From contig JAPLQF010000006.1 of assembly GCA_026399875.1 (NCBI GenBank), positions 135,549 to 199,548 of the forward strand: a DNA stretch of 64,000 bases, written 5' to 3'. A program made the translations under genes and the position numbers. Positions 8,552 to 22,566 of this stretch are shown here, one piece after another; positions within the stretch are counted from its first letter, which is position 1; each line of letters begins with the position of its first letter. The stretch comes from Burkholderiales bacterium. Its GTDB lineage: Bacteria > Pseudomonadota > Gammaproteobacteria > Burkholderiales > Burkholderiaceae_E. The notes below the pieces were generated by a model. That model saw only the letters and a list, made by a program, of their open reading frames with translations. It ran no database searches and was not told the DNA's origin.

Positions 8552-10114
8552 TTGCAGATCAGCCGCCTTTCCAAGATTCTTTTCGTCTCCTGGCGCTATG
8601 GCCTGGACGAGATCGCTGCCTCGGGCGCGCAGGCCACCTACGGCTCGCGCTGGATGCTGCGGGCGATCCGCATCATGCGCCTGGGCCGACGTCTGGACGC
8701 ACCGCGCGGTGCTCGGCTGCGCATGGCGCTCGAAGCCCTCGGCCCGATCTTCGTGAAATTTGGCCAGGTGCTTTCGACGAGACGCGATCTGCTGCCGCCC
8801 GATGTTGCCGACGAGCTCGCGCAGCTGCAGGACAACGTCCCACCCTTCGATTCGACGCTGGCGATCGCTGAAATCGAGCGCGGTCTGGGCCGCACCATCA
8901 GCCAGGTATTTGCCGAGTTCGACACCGAGCCGATCGCCTCGGCCTCGATCGCGCAAGTCCATTTCGCTCGCCTGCACGACGGCACCGAGGTCGCGGTCAA
9001 GGTGCTGCGCCCGGGCATGGCCGGCGTGATCGACAACGACCTCGCGCTGCTGCGCACCGCAGGCAGCCTCGCGGTGCGGGTGTCAGCCGATGCCCGGCGG
9101 CTGCGCCCGCTCGAGGTCATCGGCGAGTTCGACCACTATCTGCATGACGAGCTCGACCTCATCCGCGAAGCCGCCAATGCCAATCAGCTGAGGCGCAATT
9201 TCAAGGACTCGACGCTGCTCAAGGTGCCCGAGATGTACTGGGACTACTGCGCCACCAATGTCATCGTGATGGAGCGTGTACACGGTATCCCGATCGGTCG
9301 CATGGACCGTATGGCCGAAGCCGGCATCGACCTCAAGCGGCTGTCACGCGAGGGCGTCGAAATCTTTTTTACCCAGGTCTTTCGCCACGGCTTTTTCCAT
9401 GCCGACATGCATCCGGGCAACATCCTTGTGGGCACCTCCGGGGCCGACTTCAATCGTTACATCGCGCTCGATTTCGGCATCGTCGGCACCCTGTCCGACT
9501 TCGACAAGAACTATCTCGCCCAGAACTTCCTCGCGTTTTTCCGGCGCGATTACCGCAGGGTGGCCGCCCTGCATGTCGAATCCGGCTGGGTCCCGTCAGA
9601 CACCCGGATCGAAGAGCTCGAAGGCGCGATCCGCGCGGTGTGCGAACCCTTCTTCGACCGGCCGCTCAAGGAGATCTCGCTCGGACTGGTCCTGATGCGG
9701 CTTTTTCAGGCCTCCCGCCGATTCAATGTCGAAATCCAGCCGCAACTCGTCCTGCTGCAAAAGACACTTCTCAATATCGAAGGCCTCGGCCGTCAGCTCG
9801 ACCCCGATCTCGATCTGTGGGTGACCGCCAAGCCCATCCTCGAGCGCTGGATGAGCGAGCAGATCGGTCCTCGCGGCCTGCTCGATCGTCTGCGACAGGA
9901 ATCGGCCCAGTGGGTGCAGCTGCTGCCCTCGATTCCGCGACTGGCTCATCGCGCCCTGAGCGTCGCGAGCGAAGGACGCCGTGACGGCGGCCTCGACAGT
10001 GAGCTGCTCACCCAGCTCATCCGCGAGCAGCGCCGTACGCGCTCAGCGCTCTGGGCGCTGGTAGTGCTGACGGCTGGCGCGATCGGGCTGCAGGTCTGGT
10101 ACTGGATGCACTAG
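8552..10114 (+). CDS. ubiB: UbiB-type atypical protein kinase/ATPase for ubiquinone synthesis
   Basis: A 520-residue ABC1/ADCK/UbiB protein. It has the family-defining KxGQ segment ([17 protein letters not shown]), the Ala-rich nucleotide loop ([14 protein letters not shown]), the invariant Lys in VAVKVLRPG, the catalytic HADMHPGN and the metal-binding LDFGIVG. The C-terminus ends in a hydrophobic segment ([20 protein letters not shown]) that anchors UbiB to the inner membrane. UbiB stimulates coenzyme Q synthesis through ATPase activity. The likely start is a TTG with no clear Shine-Dalgarno sequence; the conserved block begins about ten residues in and no ATG lies nearby, so the exact start is uncertain. 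Confidence 0.93.
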   Translation: MQISRLSKILFVSWRYGLDEIAASGAQATYGSRWMLRAIRIMRLGRRLDAPRGARLRMALEALGPIFVKFGQVLSTRRDLLPPDVADELAQLQDNVPPFDSTLAIAEIERGLGRTISQVFAEFDTEPIASASIAQVHFARLHDGTEVAVKVLRPGMAGVIDNDLALLRTAGSLAVRVSADARRLRPLEVIGEFDHYLHDELDLIREAANANQLRRNFKDSTLLKVPEMYWDYCATNVIVMERVHGIPIGRMDRMAEAGIDLKRLSREGVEIFFTQVFRHGFFHADMHPGNILVGTSGADFNRYIALDFGIVGTLSDFDKNYLAQNFLAFFRRDYRRVAALHVESGWVPSDTRIEELEGAIRAVCEPFFDRPLKEISLGLVLMRLFQASRRFNVEIQPQLVLLQKTLLNIEGLGRQLDPDLDLWVTAKPILERWMSEQIGPRGLLDRLRQESAQWVQLLPSIPRLAHRALSVASEGRRDGGLDSELLTQLIREQRRTRSALWALVVLTAGAIGLQVWYWMH

Positions 10115-10138
10115 GGCCGTACATTAGGGTCGTGCATT
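10113..10138. repeat. 13-bp tandem repeat across convergent stop codons
   Basis: Two adjacent 13-bp units, AGGGCCGTACATT (10113-10125) and AGGGTCGTGCATT (10126-10138), match at 11 of 13 positions. The first overlaps the end of the ubiB stop codon and the second overlaps the stop of the convergent lipoprotein gene. It may simply be slippage in a short intergenic region; no hairpin or T-tract is present. Confidence 0.6.
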
Positions 10139-11030
10139 AAGGCCGGGGCTTCGACAGCTCGGCCTGGGCGCCCGGCGCAGTCTTGAGCTCCTGGGTCAGG
10201 TCGATCCAGTCCTGAATCAGCCGGTTCAGATGTTGCCGCTGCTTGGGCGTGGCCTGGGCGAACAGCGCCGCGCTCATCGCATCGCCTGCCGCCAGCGAGG
10301 AGCGTGCGCCGTCGCGATCAGGGCCTTCGCGTAATTGCCGGTATCGAGCCAGATGGTCACGGATCAGCGGTACAGCGGTCTCCTTGGTCATGCGCTCGGC
10401 CCGCATGCGCTCAAGCAGCACGATCAGGTCCAGCTGACGTCCGAGGCGCTGTTCGTACCAGACATCCTCCGAGCTCGGCGCCTCAGCCGCCATTCGACGG
10501 GCGGTCTGCTTCTGTTCGGCAGTCAGGCTGCCCAGGAAAAAGGAGGCACGTTCGAGGTAGCGCTTGGTTCTGACCTTGATGCGATCCTCCCGATCGGAGG
10601 GCATCCACTTCTTGCGCAGCTTCTCGTTGTCGTCGGCGAATTCGGCCTTGATGCTGGCGATCTGCTGCGCCGACAGGCTCAGAGCGACTTCCGCAATCTC
10701 GGGGGCAGCCTGCACGGCGATCGGGTCGATACGGGCAAAGACCTCCTCGCGCCAGCCCTGGATATCGGCCTCGGTCACATTGCCTGAAGCCACCCGTTTC
10801 TGAATGCTGCGCAACAGATCGGCGTAATCGTCGAGCTGCGTGCGCCGATGCCAGGCAAGCAGGTCGTCGAAGCCGCGACTGGCGGTGGTCCGCTGCCCAG
10901 CGGTCAGCGACGCATACGAATTGAGCTTCCACATCGCCAGAGTCGGCAGATTGTCATAGCCGAGCTTGCCGAACATGGTGCATGCGCTGGTCAGCAAAAG
11001 ACTCGCCAGCGCAAATGTGACCAAGCGCAC
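10137..11030 (-). CDS. DUF6279-type lipoprotein
   Basis: A 297-residue predicted lipoprotein. From the GTG at 11030 the N-terminus is a compact type II signal peptide: a short basic start, a hydrophobic stretch (FALASLLL) and the lipobox LTSAC with Cys at residue 17. The mature part opens with GYDNLPTLAMWKLNSYASL and continues as a helical, charged domain (SIQKRV, RKKWMPSDREDRIK, RTKRYLERASFFLG) that matches my recollection of DUF6279 proteins. Function is unknown. An open frame runs further upstream to 11273, but a signal peptide in that position would be internal, so I prefer 11030. It is divergent from glmU. Confidence 0.75.
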   Translation of the reverse strand: MRLVTFALASLLLTSACTMFGKLGYDNLPTLAMWKLNSYASLTAGQRTTASRGFDDLLAWHRRTQLDDYADLLRSIQKRVASGNVTEADIQGWREEVFARIDPIAVQAAPEIAEVALSLSAQQIASIKAEFADDNEKLRKKWMPSDREDRIKVRTKRYLERASFFLGSLTAEQKQTARRMAAEAPSSEDVWYEQRLGRQLDLIVLLERMRAERMTKETAVPLIRDHLARYRQLREGPDRDGARSSLAAGDAMSAALFAQATPKQRQHLNRLIQDWIDLTQELKTAPGAQAELSKPRP

Positions 11031-11163
11031 CCGGCGGCTGCGCGGGTGCGTGCTAGCATCAACGCCCCTCAGCGACCCGTCTTGCAGATCCTGACGGCGG
11101 CCCCGAAAGCCTTGCCCCAGGCGGCCTGCAGGGCGAAAGATCCAACGCTCCAGAGACGCTCTC

Positions 11164-12582
11164 ATGAATATCGTCATACTCGCAGCCGGGATGGGAAAAC
11201 GCATGAACTCGGACCTGCCAAAGGTCCTGCATGCGATTGCCGGAAAACCGATGCTCGGGCATGTACTCGACACCGCCCGCGCTTTGGCGCCATCCCGTAT
11301 TGTCGTCGTTTATGGTCACGGCGGCGAGCAGGTTCCCACCATGCTCGCGTCAGCCGATGTCGCCTGGGCGAAGCAGGCGCCGCAGCTTGGTACCGGACAC
11401 GCGGTGATGCAGGCGGTCTCGCTGCTCGATGAGTCGGTTCCAACCATGGTGCTTTATGGCGATGTGCCACTGACCGCACCGGCCACACTCTCGGGGCTGA
11501 TTCAGGCTGCAGGTCAGGACAAGCTCGCCCTGCTCACCGTCGATCTGCCCGATCCGAGCGGCTACGGTCGTATCGTTCGCGGACTGCCCGGCCGCGGCGA
11601 TGGCAGCAACTCGTCCGCGCAGCCCGGCAAGCTCGCCGATCGCGGTCCGATTCTGCGCATCGTTGAACACAAGGATGCCGACGACGCCATCCGGCGCATC
11701 GGGGAGGTCAATACCGGCATCCTGGTGGCGCCCACCGCCGCGCTCAAACGCTGGCTTGCCGCGCTGTCCAATGACAATGCACAAAAAGAGTATTACCTCA
11801 CCGATATCGTCGCGATGGCGGTCGCCGAGGGCATGCCGGTGGTCGGTGCTCAACCCGCAGCGGTGCACGAGACCCTCGGCGTCAACAGCAAGTCGCAGCT
11901 CGCCGAACTCGAGCGCATCTATCAGAGACAGGTCGCACAGACCCTGCTCGATGCCGGTGTCGGTCTGGCTGATCCCGCACGCCTCGATGTGCGCGGCAAA
12001 CTGAGCGTCGGTCGCGACTGCTTCATCGATGTGAACTGCGTCTTCGAAGGCGAGGTGGTGCTCGGCGACCGGGTGCGCATCGGTGCCAACTGCGTGGTCA
12101 AGGATGCGCAGATCGAATCCGGCACCGAGATCCTGCCGATGTGCCACATCGAGCAGGCGGTGGTGGGCAAAGGCTCGCGCATCGGACCCTACAGCCGACT
12201 GAGGCCAGGCACGGTGCTCGGCGAAGACAACCATGTCGGCAATTTCGTCGAAATGAAAAACACTCGCACCGGCTCGCATTCCAAAGCCAATCACCTGGCC
12301 TATGTCGGCGATGCGGTGATCGGCGCGCGGGTCAACGTCGGCGCAGGCACCATCACCTGCAACTATGACGGCGTCAACAAGCATCAGACCATCATCGAAG
12401 ACGATGCCTTTATCGGCAGCGACACCCAACTGGTCGCACCGGTCACTGTCGGCAAGGGCGCCACACTGGGCGCCGGAACCACCCTGACCCGCAATGCCCC
12501 GGCGGGCGAGCTCACCATCTCGCGCGCCAAGCAAACCACCGTCCCCGGCTGGAAGCGGCCGGTCAAGATCAAATCCAGATAG
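11164..12582 (+). CDS. glmU: Bifunctional GlmU: GlcNAc-1-P uridyltransferase / GlcN-1-P acetyltransferase
   Basis: A 472-residue two-domain enzyme that makes UDP-GlcNAc for peptidoglycan and LPS. The N-terminal pyrophosphorylase has [18 protein letters not shown] and QLGTGHAV. The C-terminal left-handed beta-helix has the hexapeptide series ending in the acetyltransferase active site ([21 protein letters not shown]). An odd feature is an extra hydrophilic Gly/Ser/Pro stretch of about 17 residues after GYGRIVR (near 11581-11652), where relatives go almost directly to the RIVE-type strand. The start has the family N-terminus MNIVILAAG. glmS follows after 14 bp, so the two are an operon for the first dedicated steps of amino-sugar synthesis. 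Confidence 0.97.
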   Translation: MNIVILAAGMGKRMNSDLPKVLHAIAGKPMLGHVLDTARALAPSRIVVVYGHGGEQVPTMLASADVAWAKQAPQLGTGHAVMQAVSLLDESVPTMVLYGDVPLTAPATLSGLIQAAGQDKLALLTVDLPDPSGYGRIVRGLPGRGDGSNSSAQPGKLADRGPILRIVEHKDADDAIRRIGEVNTGILVAPTAALKRWLAALSNDNAQKEYYLTDIVAMAVAEGMPVVGAQPAAVHETLGVNSKSQLAELERIYQRQVAQTLLDAGVGLADPARLDVRGKLSVGRDCFIDVNCVFEGEVVLGDRVRIGANCVVKDAQIESGTEILPMCHIEQAVVGKGSRIGPYSRLRPGTVLGEDNHVGNFVEMKNTRTGSHSKANHLAYVGDAVIGARVNVGAGTITCNYDGVNKHQTIIEDDAFIGSDTQLVAPVTVGKGATLGAGTTLTRNAPAGELTISRAKQTTVPGWKRPVKIKSR

Positions 12583-12596
12583 CAGGAAACAGCCTC

Positions 12597-14465
<1,869 letters not shown>

Positions 14466-14504
14466 GTTTCGCCGCGCCCGACCCACAGGGTGGCCAGAAG
14501 CTGA

Positions 14505-16676
<2,172 letters not shown>

Positions 16677-16863
16677 GCCTGTGGTCGACCGCTGGCGGCT
16701 CAGCCGCTGGCGTATCGGCCAGACGATCACCAGCAGTGCGCAAGCGCTTGTGTCCGGACCGTCGCGCGTCCCTCCCGATCAACCGTTGGCTCCCGACCCT
16801 GAGCCGGCGGTCGTGCTGGAAAGAGCAGTCATTCTCGGGCAGAGACAAAACGCATTCGAATTG
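16677..16863. other. Intergenic gap between convergent katG and LysR gene
   Basis: 187 bp without a convincing gene. I see no clear hairpin with a T-run; short repeats of CGCTGGCG near 16690-16710 are the only structure noticed. Confidence 0.4.
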
Positions 16864-17925
16864 CTAGCGCCGCTTGTCTGCAGGCGGTGCGTGGGCGACT
16901 TTCCTGGGCCGGGTTTGCGACGGTTGGGTTCCATGCCTGGCTTGCGAGGTCCTGTCCGCCGACGCAAACCAGCGCTCCCGCAGTGACGCCTCCTCGCGCA
17001 GCACTTCGGCATGCGCTCGCTGGACTGCGTCGACGAACGCGTCCATGGCGGGCGACACCGTTCGTTTGCGCAAACGGACGATGTTCCATTCGACGCGTAT
17101 CCACTGCAATTCAAGCAGGGGCACGATCTGTCCACGCTCGAGTTCAGACCGCACCATCCCCAACGACGCGAAAGTGAACGCGTTCGCGTTCGCCACGATC
17201 CTTTTCGCAAACTGAATCGTCGGACATTCGATCGCCGGGAAAGGAGGCGGTGAGCCTCCCTCGTGGAGCGAAGGCGGACGCCGCGAGGCAAGGATCGGCT
17301 TGAGCACGCGTGGCGGCAGCATCACCACCTGAGCGAACGGGTAGTCAAGCACTTCAGAGAACTTGAGAGGCGTGCGCCCTGCCAGCGGATGTCCGGCACG
17401 CACGACGACATACCCGGCAAGGGGCGTGAGCTCGGCGATGACCTCAAAGTCGTCAGCGCCCTCCAGGACACTGGCCTCGGCGATGGCGAGGTCGATCGTG
17501 CGCGCGCGAAGAAAGCGAGCCACCGTCGCCGGGTCGTTCATCGTGGTTCGCAGGCGAACACCCGGATGCTCGGCGGCAAATCGCGCGGCGCAGATCGGCC
17601 CGAGCACTTCGGCCACGTAGGGGCCCATTCCCACTGAGAGTTCACCTGTTCCGAGCCCCTTGGCGAGCGCCACCTCGCGCTCGAGATCGCCGACCTTCGC
17701 CAGCACGTCAGCCGCGTGCTGCAGGAATACGCGACCGAAATCGGTCGGTTCGTGACCCGACCGGCTGCGATTGAACAGGGTCAGCCCGACATGCACTTCA
17801 AGTTCCTTGATGCCGCGACTCAACGATGGCTGCGCGATGCCCAGTGCCTCGGCGGCGCGGCTGAAGCTGCCGTGTTCCGCCAGTGCTTGCGCGTGGCGAA
17901 GGAGGCGAAGGTCGATTGACACCAT
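16864..17925 (-). CDS. LysR family transcriptional regulator
   Basis: A 353-residue LTTR. The N-terminal winged helix-turn-helix is typical: LRLLRHAQALAEHGSFSRAAEALGIAQPSLSRGIKELE (given here only as the region of residues 5-42), then LFNRSRSGHEPTDFG. The effector-binding domain follows (ELSVGMGPYVAEVLGPIC, LAIAEA). The tail after about residue 310 is longer and more basic than usual. The ATG at 17925 matches the family N-terminus; upstream open frame is non-conserved. It is transcribed divergently from the DUF1254 pair over a 253-bp gap, so those genes are the most likely targets. The ligand is unknown. Confidence 0.9.
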   Translation of the reverse strand: MVSIDLRLLRHAQALAEHGSFSRAAEALGIAQPSLSRGIKELEVHVGLTLFNRSRSGHEPTDFGRVFLQHAADVLAKVGDLEREVALAKGLGTGELSVGMGPYVAEVLGPICAARFAAEHPGVRLRTTMNDPATVARFLRARTIDLAIAEASVLEGADDFEVIAELTPLAGYVVVRAGHPLAGRTPLKFSEVLDYPFAQVVMLPPRVLKPILASRRPPSLHEGGSPPPFPAIECPTIQFAKRIVANANAFTFASLGMVRSELERGQIVPLLELQWIRVEWNIVRLRKRTVSPAMDAFVDAVQRAHAEVLREEASLRERWFASADRTSQARHGTQPSQTRPRKVAHAPPADKRR

Positions 17926-18178
17926 GAATCTCCCGAATCGGTGAAAGCATGAATATACGCAGATCACATACGAACCATGCAGTTTATGGCATTGCGTTAT
18001 AGCCGCCGGCCGTGCACAGTCCGGCGTGGCCGTCGCAGGCGCAATCGCCCGCTGCGACATCGGCCCACTGCAAGGTGCCATGAACGGTGTGGCAGTCCGT
18101 CTCCTTCGGAGCAGGCGAAGCGCTGTTTTCAAGGTCCGAAGACACCGCCCGTCGACGTTGGCTCAGGAGCCCCCACTG
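17926..18178. promoter_or_regulatory. Divergent promoter region, LysR gene / DUF1254 genes
   Basis: 253 bp between two divergent starts. It is relatively AT-rich near 17930-17995 and contains an imperfect dyad GCAGT-N7-ATTGC near 17978-17994 of the kind LysR proteins may bind. No promoter hexamers are clear enough to mark individually. Confidence 0.35.
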
Positions 18179-19573
18179 ATGTTCAGTAGATTTTTTCGCG
18201 TTTCCTTCGCCATGGCGGCGTTCTGTCTGCTGCCAGCGTTCGGCGCCAGTGCACAGACCGCTGCGGCGGTGACACCGGCCGAAGCGAGGGCGATTGCCAA
18301 GGAAGCCTGGCTGTACGCCTATGCCCCTCTCCAGGGCTACCAGACGATGTACAACCAGACTCAGAACAAGGCTTTCCCCGGCTATGTGGGCGGCTTCAAC
18401 CGCTTCCGCCACTACGCGCGTTCGGCGACGCCTGCAGACCAGGACATCGTCACGCCGAACAACGACACGCCGTATTCATGGGCCTGGCTTGACCTGCGCG
18501 CCGAGCCCATCGTGCTGTCGCTACCGGCTGTACCCGCGCCACGGTACTACGTGAACCAGTGGTTCGACCTCTACACACACAACTTCGCTTACACCGGTGT
18601 GCGCACCACGGGGCGAGAAGCAGGCACCTATCTGTTTGTCGGCCCCCGCTGGAAGGGCGCAGTGCCCAAGGGCATCACAAAAGTGTTCCGTTCCGAAACG
18701 GATTTCATCGGGACACTGACCCGCACGCAACTGGCCGGACCCGACGACGTTGCGGCGATGCAGGCTGTACAGGCTCAATACAAACTCGTTCCGCTGTCGC
18801 AATTCACCGGCAAACCGACGCCGAAGCCCGCGCCGACCGTCTCCTGGCCAGCATGGGATGAGCAGAAGGCAGAAGGCATAGGCTTCATCGCCTACCTCAA
18901 TGCGCTGTTGCCGTTCATGCCAACGGTGCCTTCCGAGAAAGCCACGTTTGCCCGTTTCGCGAAGATAGGCATCGGTCCGGGCAAAGCTTTCGATCCTGCC
19001 AAGTTCGATCCAGCGACGCGCAGCGCTATCGAACAGGGGATTGCCGACGCATCGAAACAACTCAATGAGTTCGCACTTGCGCGGACGGATTCGAAAGCGT
19101 ACTTCGGTACGCGCGAGTTCCTCGGCGCAGACTACGTGATGAATCGTGCGGCGGGCGCGAAGCTCGGCATCTATGCGAATTCCAAGGAGGAGGCGGTTTA
19201 CGTCGCCTACCAGACGGCGCCGGATGGCAAGGTGCTCGACGGTTCAAAGAAATGGGTCCTTCGATTCGAACCGGGCCAGCTGCCGCCCGTCACGCTGTTC
19301 TGGTCGATCACGATGTACAAGCTGCCCCAGCGCTGGCTGGTCGAAAACCCGATCAATCGATATTCCATCGGCGACGGCACTGCGGGACTCAAGCAGGGCC
19401 CCGACGGCTCGCTTGAGATCTACCTTCAGAACAACAACCCAGGGCCGGAGCGGGCATCCAACTGGCTGCCCACGCCGAACGGCCCGTTTTTCCTCGCCAG
19501 CCGGTACTACGGCCCAAAGCAGCCGTTGATCGACGGGTCATGGAAGGGGCCGCTCCTGGTCGAGCGCCCATGA
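18179..19573 (+). CDS. Exported DUF1254/DUF1214 protein, copy 1
   Basis: A 464-residue protein with an N-terminal Sec signal peptide (hydrophobic FRVSFAMAAFCLLPAFGASAQ, cleavage after ASA). The body has a DUF1254 domain (TPNNDTPYSWAWLDL, then YLFVGPRWKG) and a C-terminal DUF1214 domain (FWSITMYKLPQRWL, NRYSIGD, NWLPTPNGPFFL). Such proteins are periplasmic or secreted and of unknown function. The ATG at 18179 is chosen because it starts the signal peptide; the open frame extends upstream without features. A diverged second copy of the same architecture lies 124 bp downstream, and a LysR regulator is divergent upstream. Confidence 0.85.
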   Translation: MFSRFFRVSFAMAAFCLLPAFGASAQTAAAVTPAEARAIAKEAWLYAYAPLQGYQTMYNQTQNKAFPGYVGGFNRFRHYARSATPADQDIVTPNNDTPYSWAWLDLRAEPIVLSLPAVPAPRYYVNQWFDLYTHNFAYTGVRTTGREAGTYLFVGPRWKGAVPKGITKVFRSETDFIGTLTRTQLAGPDDVAAMQAVQAQYKLVPLSQFTGKPTPKPAPTVSWPAWDEQKAEGIGFIAYLNALLPFMPTVPSEKATFARFAKIGIGPGKAFDPAKFDPATRSAIEQGIADASKQLNEFALARTDSKAYFGTREFLGADYVMNRAAGAKLGIYANSKEEAVYVAYQTAPDGKVLDGSKKWVLRFEPGQLPPVTLFWSITMYKLPQRWLVENPINRYSIGDGTAGLKQGPDGSLEIYLQNNNPGPERASNWLPTPNGPFFLASRYYGPKQPLIDGSWKGPLLVERP

Positions 19574-19697
19574 GCTGCAGTCTCGCGCCGCCTGCAGGAC
19601 TCAGCGAAAGGGGCCTGGCGGCTTTCCGTCTCAGGCTGCTCTGAAGAGGCTCGATGACGAAGTGGACTTTCTGAACATCTTTCTCACTTAGCGACCT

Positions 19698-21182
19698 ATG
19701 AAAATGACTATGACCGCCAAACAACTGCTGTCGGCATTGATCCTTGGCCTGACGTCAACTGCAAGCGTCATGGCGCAGCAAGTCCCGCTGCCCAAAACCG
19801 CAGCCGATGTCCCCGCGCCGCCTGCCGGCACCGCGATGAGCAAAGCCTATGTGCAGACGGTTGGCAGGATGGCTTATGTCTGGGGCTATGCACTGGTCAA
19901 CTCGCATAACCGTCGAGCCGGATTCGCCTACCTGAGCGGTCAGAACGGCAATGTCGCCGGCTTGAACGGAGGTGTGGTGCCGATGGCACCGGTCAATCAG
20001 TCCGCCATGCTGACCGACTATGTCGACCCCTCTCAGACCTTTGTGACCTGTCCGAATCAGGACGTGGTCTACGGCGCGGGCTATTACGCCCTCGACAAGG
20101 AGCCAGTGGTCTTTCAGGTGCCGAATTTCGGCGACCGTTTCTGGGTCTATGCGCTCTACGACGCACGAACCGATCAGTTCGCCCAGATCGGCAAACCCTA
20201 TGGCACCAAGCCCGGCTTCTACATGATGGTCGGTCCCAACTGGAAGGGCACCAAGCCTGCGGGCATCACCGCGGTCGTACGGTCATCCACCGAACTTGCA
20301 TTTTCCATTCCGCGCATCTTCAAGGGTGACAGCGCAGACGAGACCAAGGCGGTTCAGCCGCTGATCAATCAGGTCATGTTCTATCCCCTGAGCCAGTTCA
20401 CTGGAAAGATGAAGACCACCGATTGGAGCAAGCTGCCGAAGTGGCCCACGCCCGCCGGCGCAGTCGGCGAGACCAAATGGGTGGTGCCCGAGAAGTTCTA
20501 CGAACAGTTGCCCGGCGTGATGAAGCTTGTACCGCCGATGCCGGGCGAGGAGTCGCTCTATGCCTGGATTTCGTCGGTGTGGACGGCCGCCGAGAAGGAT
20601 CCGGCAATCAAGGCCGCACTGATCGAGTCGTTTGTGGCGGCCGACAAGGACACGATTGCACCCTTTTTCCGTTGGGACCAGAACGGCCGGCCCGCGGGCA
20701 ACGGCTGGAACTCACCGGTCAACAATGCTCAATGGGGTAACGACTATCTCAATCGCACCGCGACCGCGAAATCGAACATGTATGACAACCGCCCGGTCGA
20801 GACGAAGTACATCTATCGCGACTACGACAGCGAGGGCCGTCAGCTCGAGGGCAAGTACGGCTACAGCGTCACCTTCGCCAAAGGGCAGGAGCCGCCAGTG
20901 AAGGGATTCTGGTCATTGACGGTCTACAACGACAAGCATGTCTTCCATCCCAATTCGCTCAAGCGCTATTCACTCGGCACGAAGAGCAAATCGTTCATGA
21001 AGTACAACCCGGATGGTTCACTGACGCTGTATTTCGGCGCCAAGTCGCCTGGCCAGGACAAGGAGTCCAACTGGGTGCCGGCACCCGAGGGTGAGTTCTC
21101 GCTCTATATCCGCGCCTACTGGGCGGATCCGGCGATCATCAACGGCACCTGGACGCCTCCCAACGTCGTTCGCAGCAACTGA
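19698..21182 (+). CDS. Exported DUF1254/DUF1214 protein, copy 2
   Basis: A 494-residue protein with a signal peptide (MKMTMTAKQLLSALILGL, cleavage likely after VMA). DUF1254 features: TCPNQDVVYGAGYYALDKEPVVFQ with substitution of the NNDT motif of copy 1 by NQDV, then FYMMVGPNWKGTKPAGI. DUF1214 features: GFWSLTVYNDKHVFHPN, RYSLGTKSK, NWVPAPEGEFSLYIRAYW. The two copies are clearly paralogous but strongly diverged, so the duplication is old or each was acquired separately. Function is unknown. The downstream MFS gene is convergent. Confidence 0.85.
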   Translation: MKMTMTAKQLLSALILGLTSTASVMAQQVPLPKTAADVPAPPAGTAMSKAYVQTVGRMAYVWGYALVNSHNRRAGFAYLSGQNGNVAGLNGGVVPMAPVNQSAMLTDYVDPSQTFVTCPNQDVVYGAGYYALDKEPVVFQVPNFGDRFWVYALYDARTDQFAQIGKPYGTKPGFYMMVGPNWKGTKPAGITAVVRSSTELAFSIPRIFKGDSADETKAVQPLINQVMFYPLSQFTGKMKTTDWSKLPKWPTPAGAVGETKWVVPEKFYEQLPGVMKLVPPMPGEESLYAWISSVWTAAEKDPAIKAALIESFVAADKDTIAPFFRWDQNGRPAGNGWNSPVNNAQWGNDYLNRTATAKSNMYDNRPVETKYIYRDYDSEGRQLEGKYGYSVTFAKGQEPPVKGFWSLTVYNDKHVFHPNSLKRYSLGTKSKSFMKYNPDGSLTLYFGAKSPGQDKESNWVPAPEGEFSLYIRAYWADPAIINGTWTPPNVVRSN

Positions 21183-21294
21183 TCGCGGCTTCGACACGCT
21201 GAGCTGAGGTTCTGGGCACGGCTGTTGCAGCCGTTCGACCTCATCCGACCGCCCACATACTGGCTCGCGTCTTTGGCAACAGCGCGGACTTCTA

Positions 21295-21315
21295 GCTCAA
21301 CGTTCAGCGTTGAGC
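21295..21315. terminator. Hairpin between convergent genes
   Basis: A perfect 8-bp inverted repeat, GCTCAACG (21295-21302) and CGTTGAGC (21308-21315), around a 5-base loop in the 164-bp gap between the second DUF1254 gene and the convergent MFS gene. No T-run follows on either strand, so it is a hairpin that could aid termination rather than a textbook intrinsic terminator. Confidence 0.45.
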
Positions 21316-21346
21316 CGCAACAATCATGGACCGATCAGCGATGCGA

Positions 21347-22552
21347 TCAGCGTCTGGTCGGCCAGATGATCGCGAGCAGTCCGGTGAGGGCCACTGCAAG
21401 CAGTAGCACCGGGAAGGCCATCGCGGGTGACCAATCGAGCAGGGCACCACTCGTGGACGAGGCGGCGAGCGCCCCGAGCGTGTAACTCAGCACCAGGACC
21501 GCGGTGCTGTTGACCAGCGTGATGCCCTTTTCGCGAGCCGCGATATCGGTCATCGTCAGGGTATACAAGGTTCCGCCGGCACCGCCCCAGATCAACGCTG
21601 TCGGCCAGACAAGCTCGGGAAAGTCTGGCAGTGCGAAGACGAGGATCGCTGAAACCAGCAGCGCGAACGCAAGAATGCCCATGAAAAAGCGCCGTCCGAG
21701 CTCGGGGTCGGCGAAACGGTCGGCCAGCATGCCCGCTGGAATCGCCAGCAGGATGACACCGAGACCGCTCACCGCCACCAGAAGCGCCGATGCCCTGGCG
21801 TCCAGATTCAGGTTCAAGCCGACCAACGGAAGAATTGACGATAGTCCGAGCTCGAAAAAGCCGCCGACAAAGCCCGCCAGCATGATGAGCGGATGCAAGG
21901 ACAGCGCATGCCACAAGCCCTTGAAGCCAACCAATGATGTGTGCAGATCCGCCGCTGGCTGAATCGCCGGCACCAGCGGCGTCATCGCCGCGCCAGCGGC
22001 AAGCAGTCCGATCACAATCCAGAACGCGGTGTGATCGGTGGTACCCACCCAGGCCAGCACGGCCGGTCCGATGACAAAGGTCAGGCCCATCAGCGAGGCA
22101 TACATTCCGACATATCGACCCATCTGCTCTGGCGGTGCTAATTCGGCGATAAAAGCCTCGGCCAATACCCAGCGCAATCCGCCGGCGACGCTGGCGATCA
22201 GTTTCAGCGCAAACCAGACCGCCAGATTGTCGGTCAGCAGAAACCCGATCGATGTCAGCAAGGGCAAAAGCGTGGCAATCCACAGGCATCTGCGGCGCCC
22301 GAGCGCCTGGGTGATCATCGACGCAAACGGCGTCACCAGTAATATTCCCAGCCACGAGCACGCCGCGAAGAGTCCGGCCACGGTGGTCGACACGCCCGCC
22401 TGCTTGAGCAACAGAATCAGCAGCGGCGACAGCATCATGACGCCTGACATTTCAAACATCGTCGATCCGAAGATGGCGATCAGCCCCCGGCTTGCCTGTG
22501 CCCGGGAGAGCGATGCTTTATCGGCGCTTGGCGATTCAAGGGAAGGTCTCAA
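21347..22552 (-). CDS. MFS transporter
   Basis: A 401-residue major facilitator with about 12 hydrophobic segments, a D-x-x-x-R/K-type loop between helices 2 and 3 (FASMITQALGRRRCLW) and no signal peptide. It begins 14 bp after the DUF35 gene and is last in the run acyl-CoA synthetase - thiolase-fold protein - DUF35 - MFS, so uptake or efflux of the compound degraded by that cluster is the natural guess. The apparent start is TTG at 22552 with AAGG about ten bases upstream; the first ATG is 31 codons further in and already within helix 1, so a non-ATG start is likely. Confidence 0.85.
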   Translation of the reverse strand: MRPSLESPSADKASLSRAQASRGLIAIFGSTMFEMSGVMMLSPLLILLLKQAGVSTTVAGLFAACSWLGILLVTPFASMITQALGRRRCLWIATLLPLLTSIGFLLTDNLAVWFALKLIASVAGGLRWVLAEAFIAELAPPEQMGRYVGMYASLMGLTFVIGPAVLAWVGTTDHTAFWIVIGLLAAGAAMTPLVPAIQPAADLHTSLVGFKGLWHALSLHPLIMLAGFVGGFFELGLSSILPLVGLNLNLDARASALLVAVSGLGVILLAIPAGMLADRFADPELGRRFFMGILAFALLVSAILVFALPDFPELVWPTALIWGGAGGTLYTLTMTDIAAREKGITLVNSTAVLVLSYTLGALAASSTSGALLDWSPAMAFPVLLLAVALTGLLAIIWPTRR

Positions 22553-22566
22553 CTGATCGCCTTATC

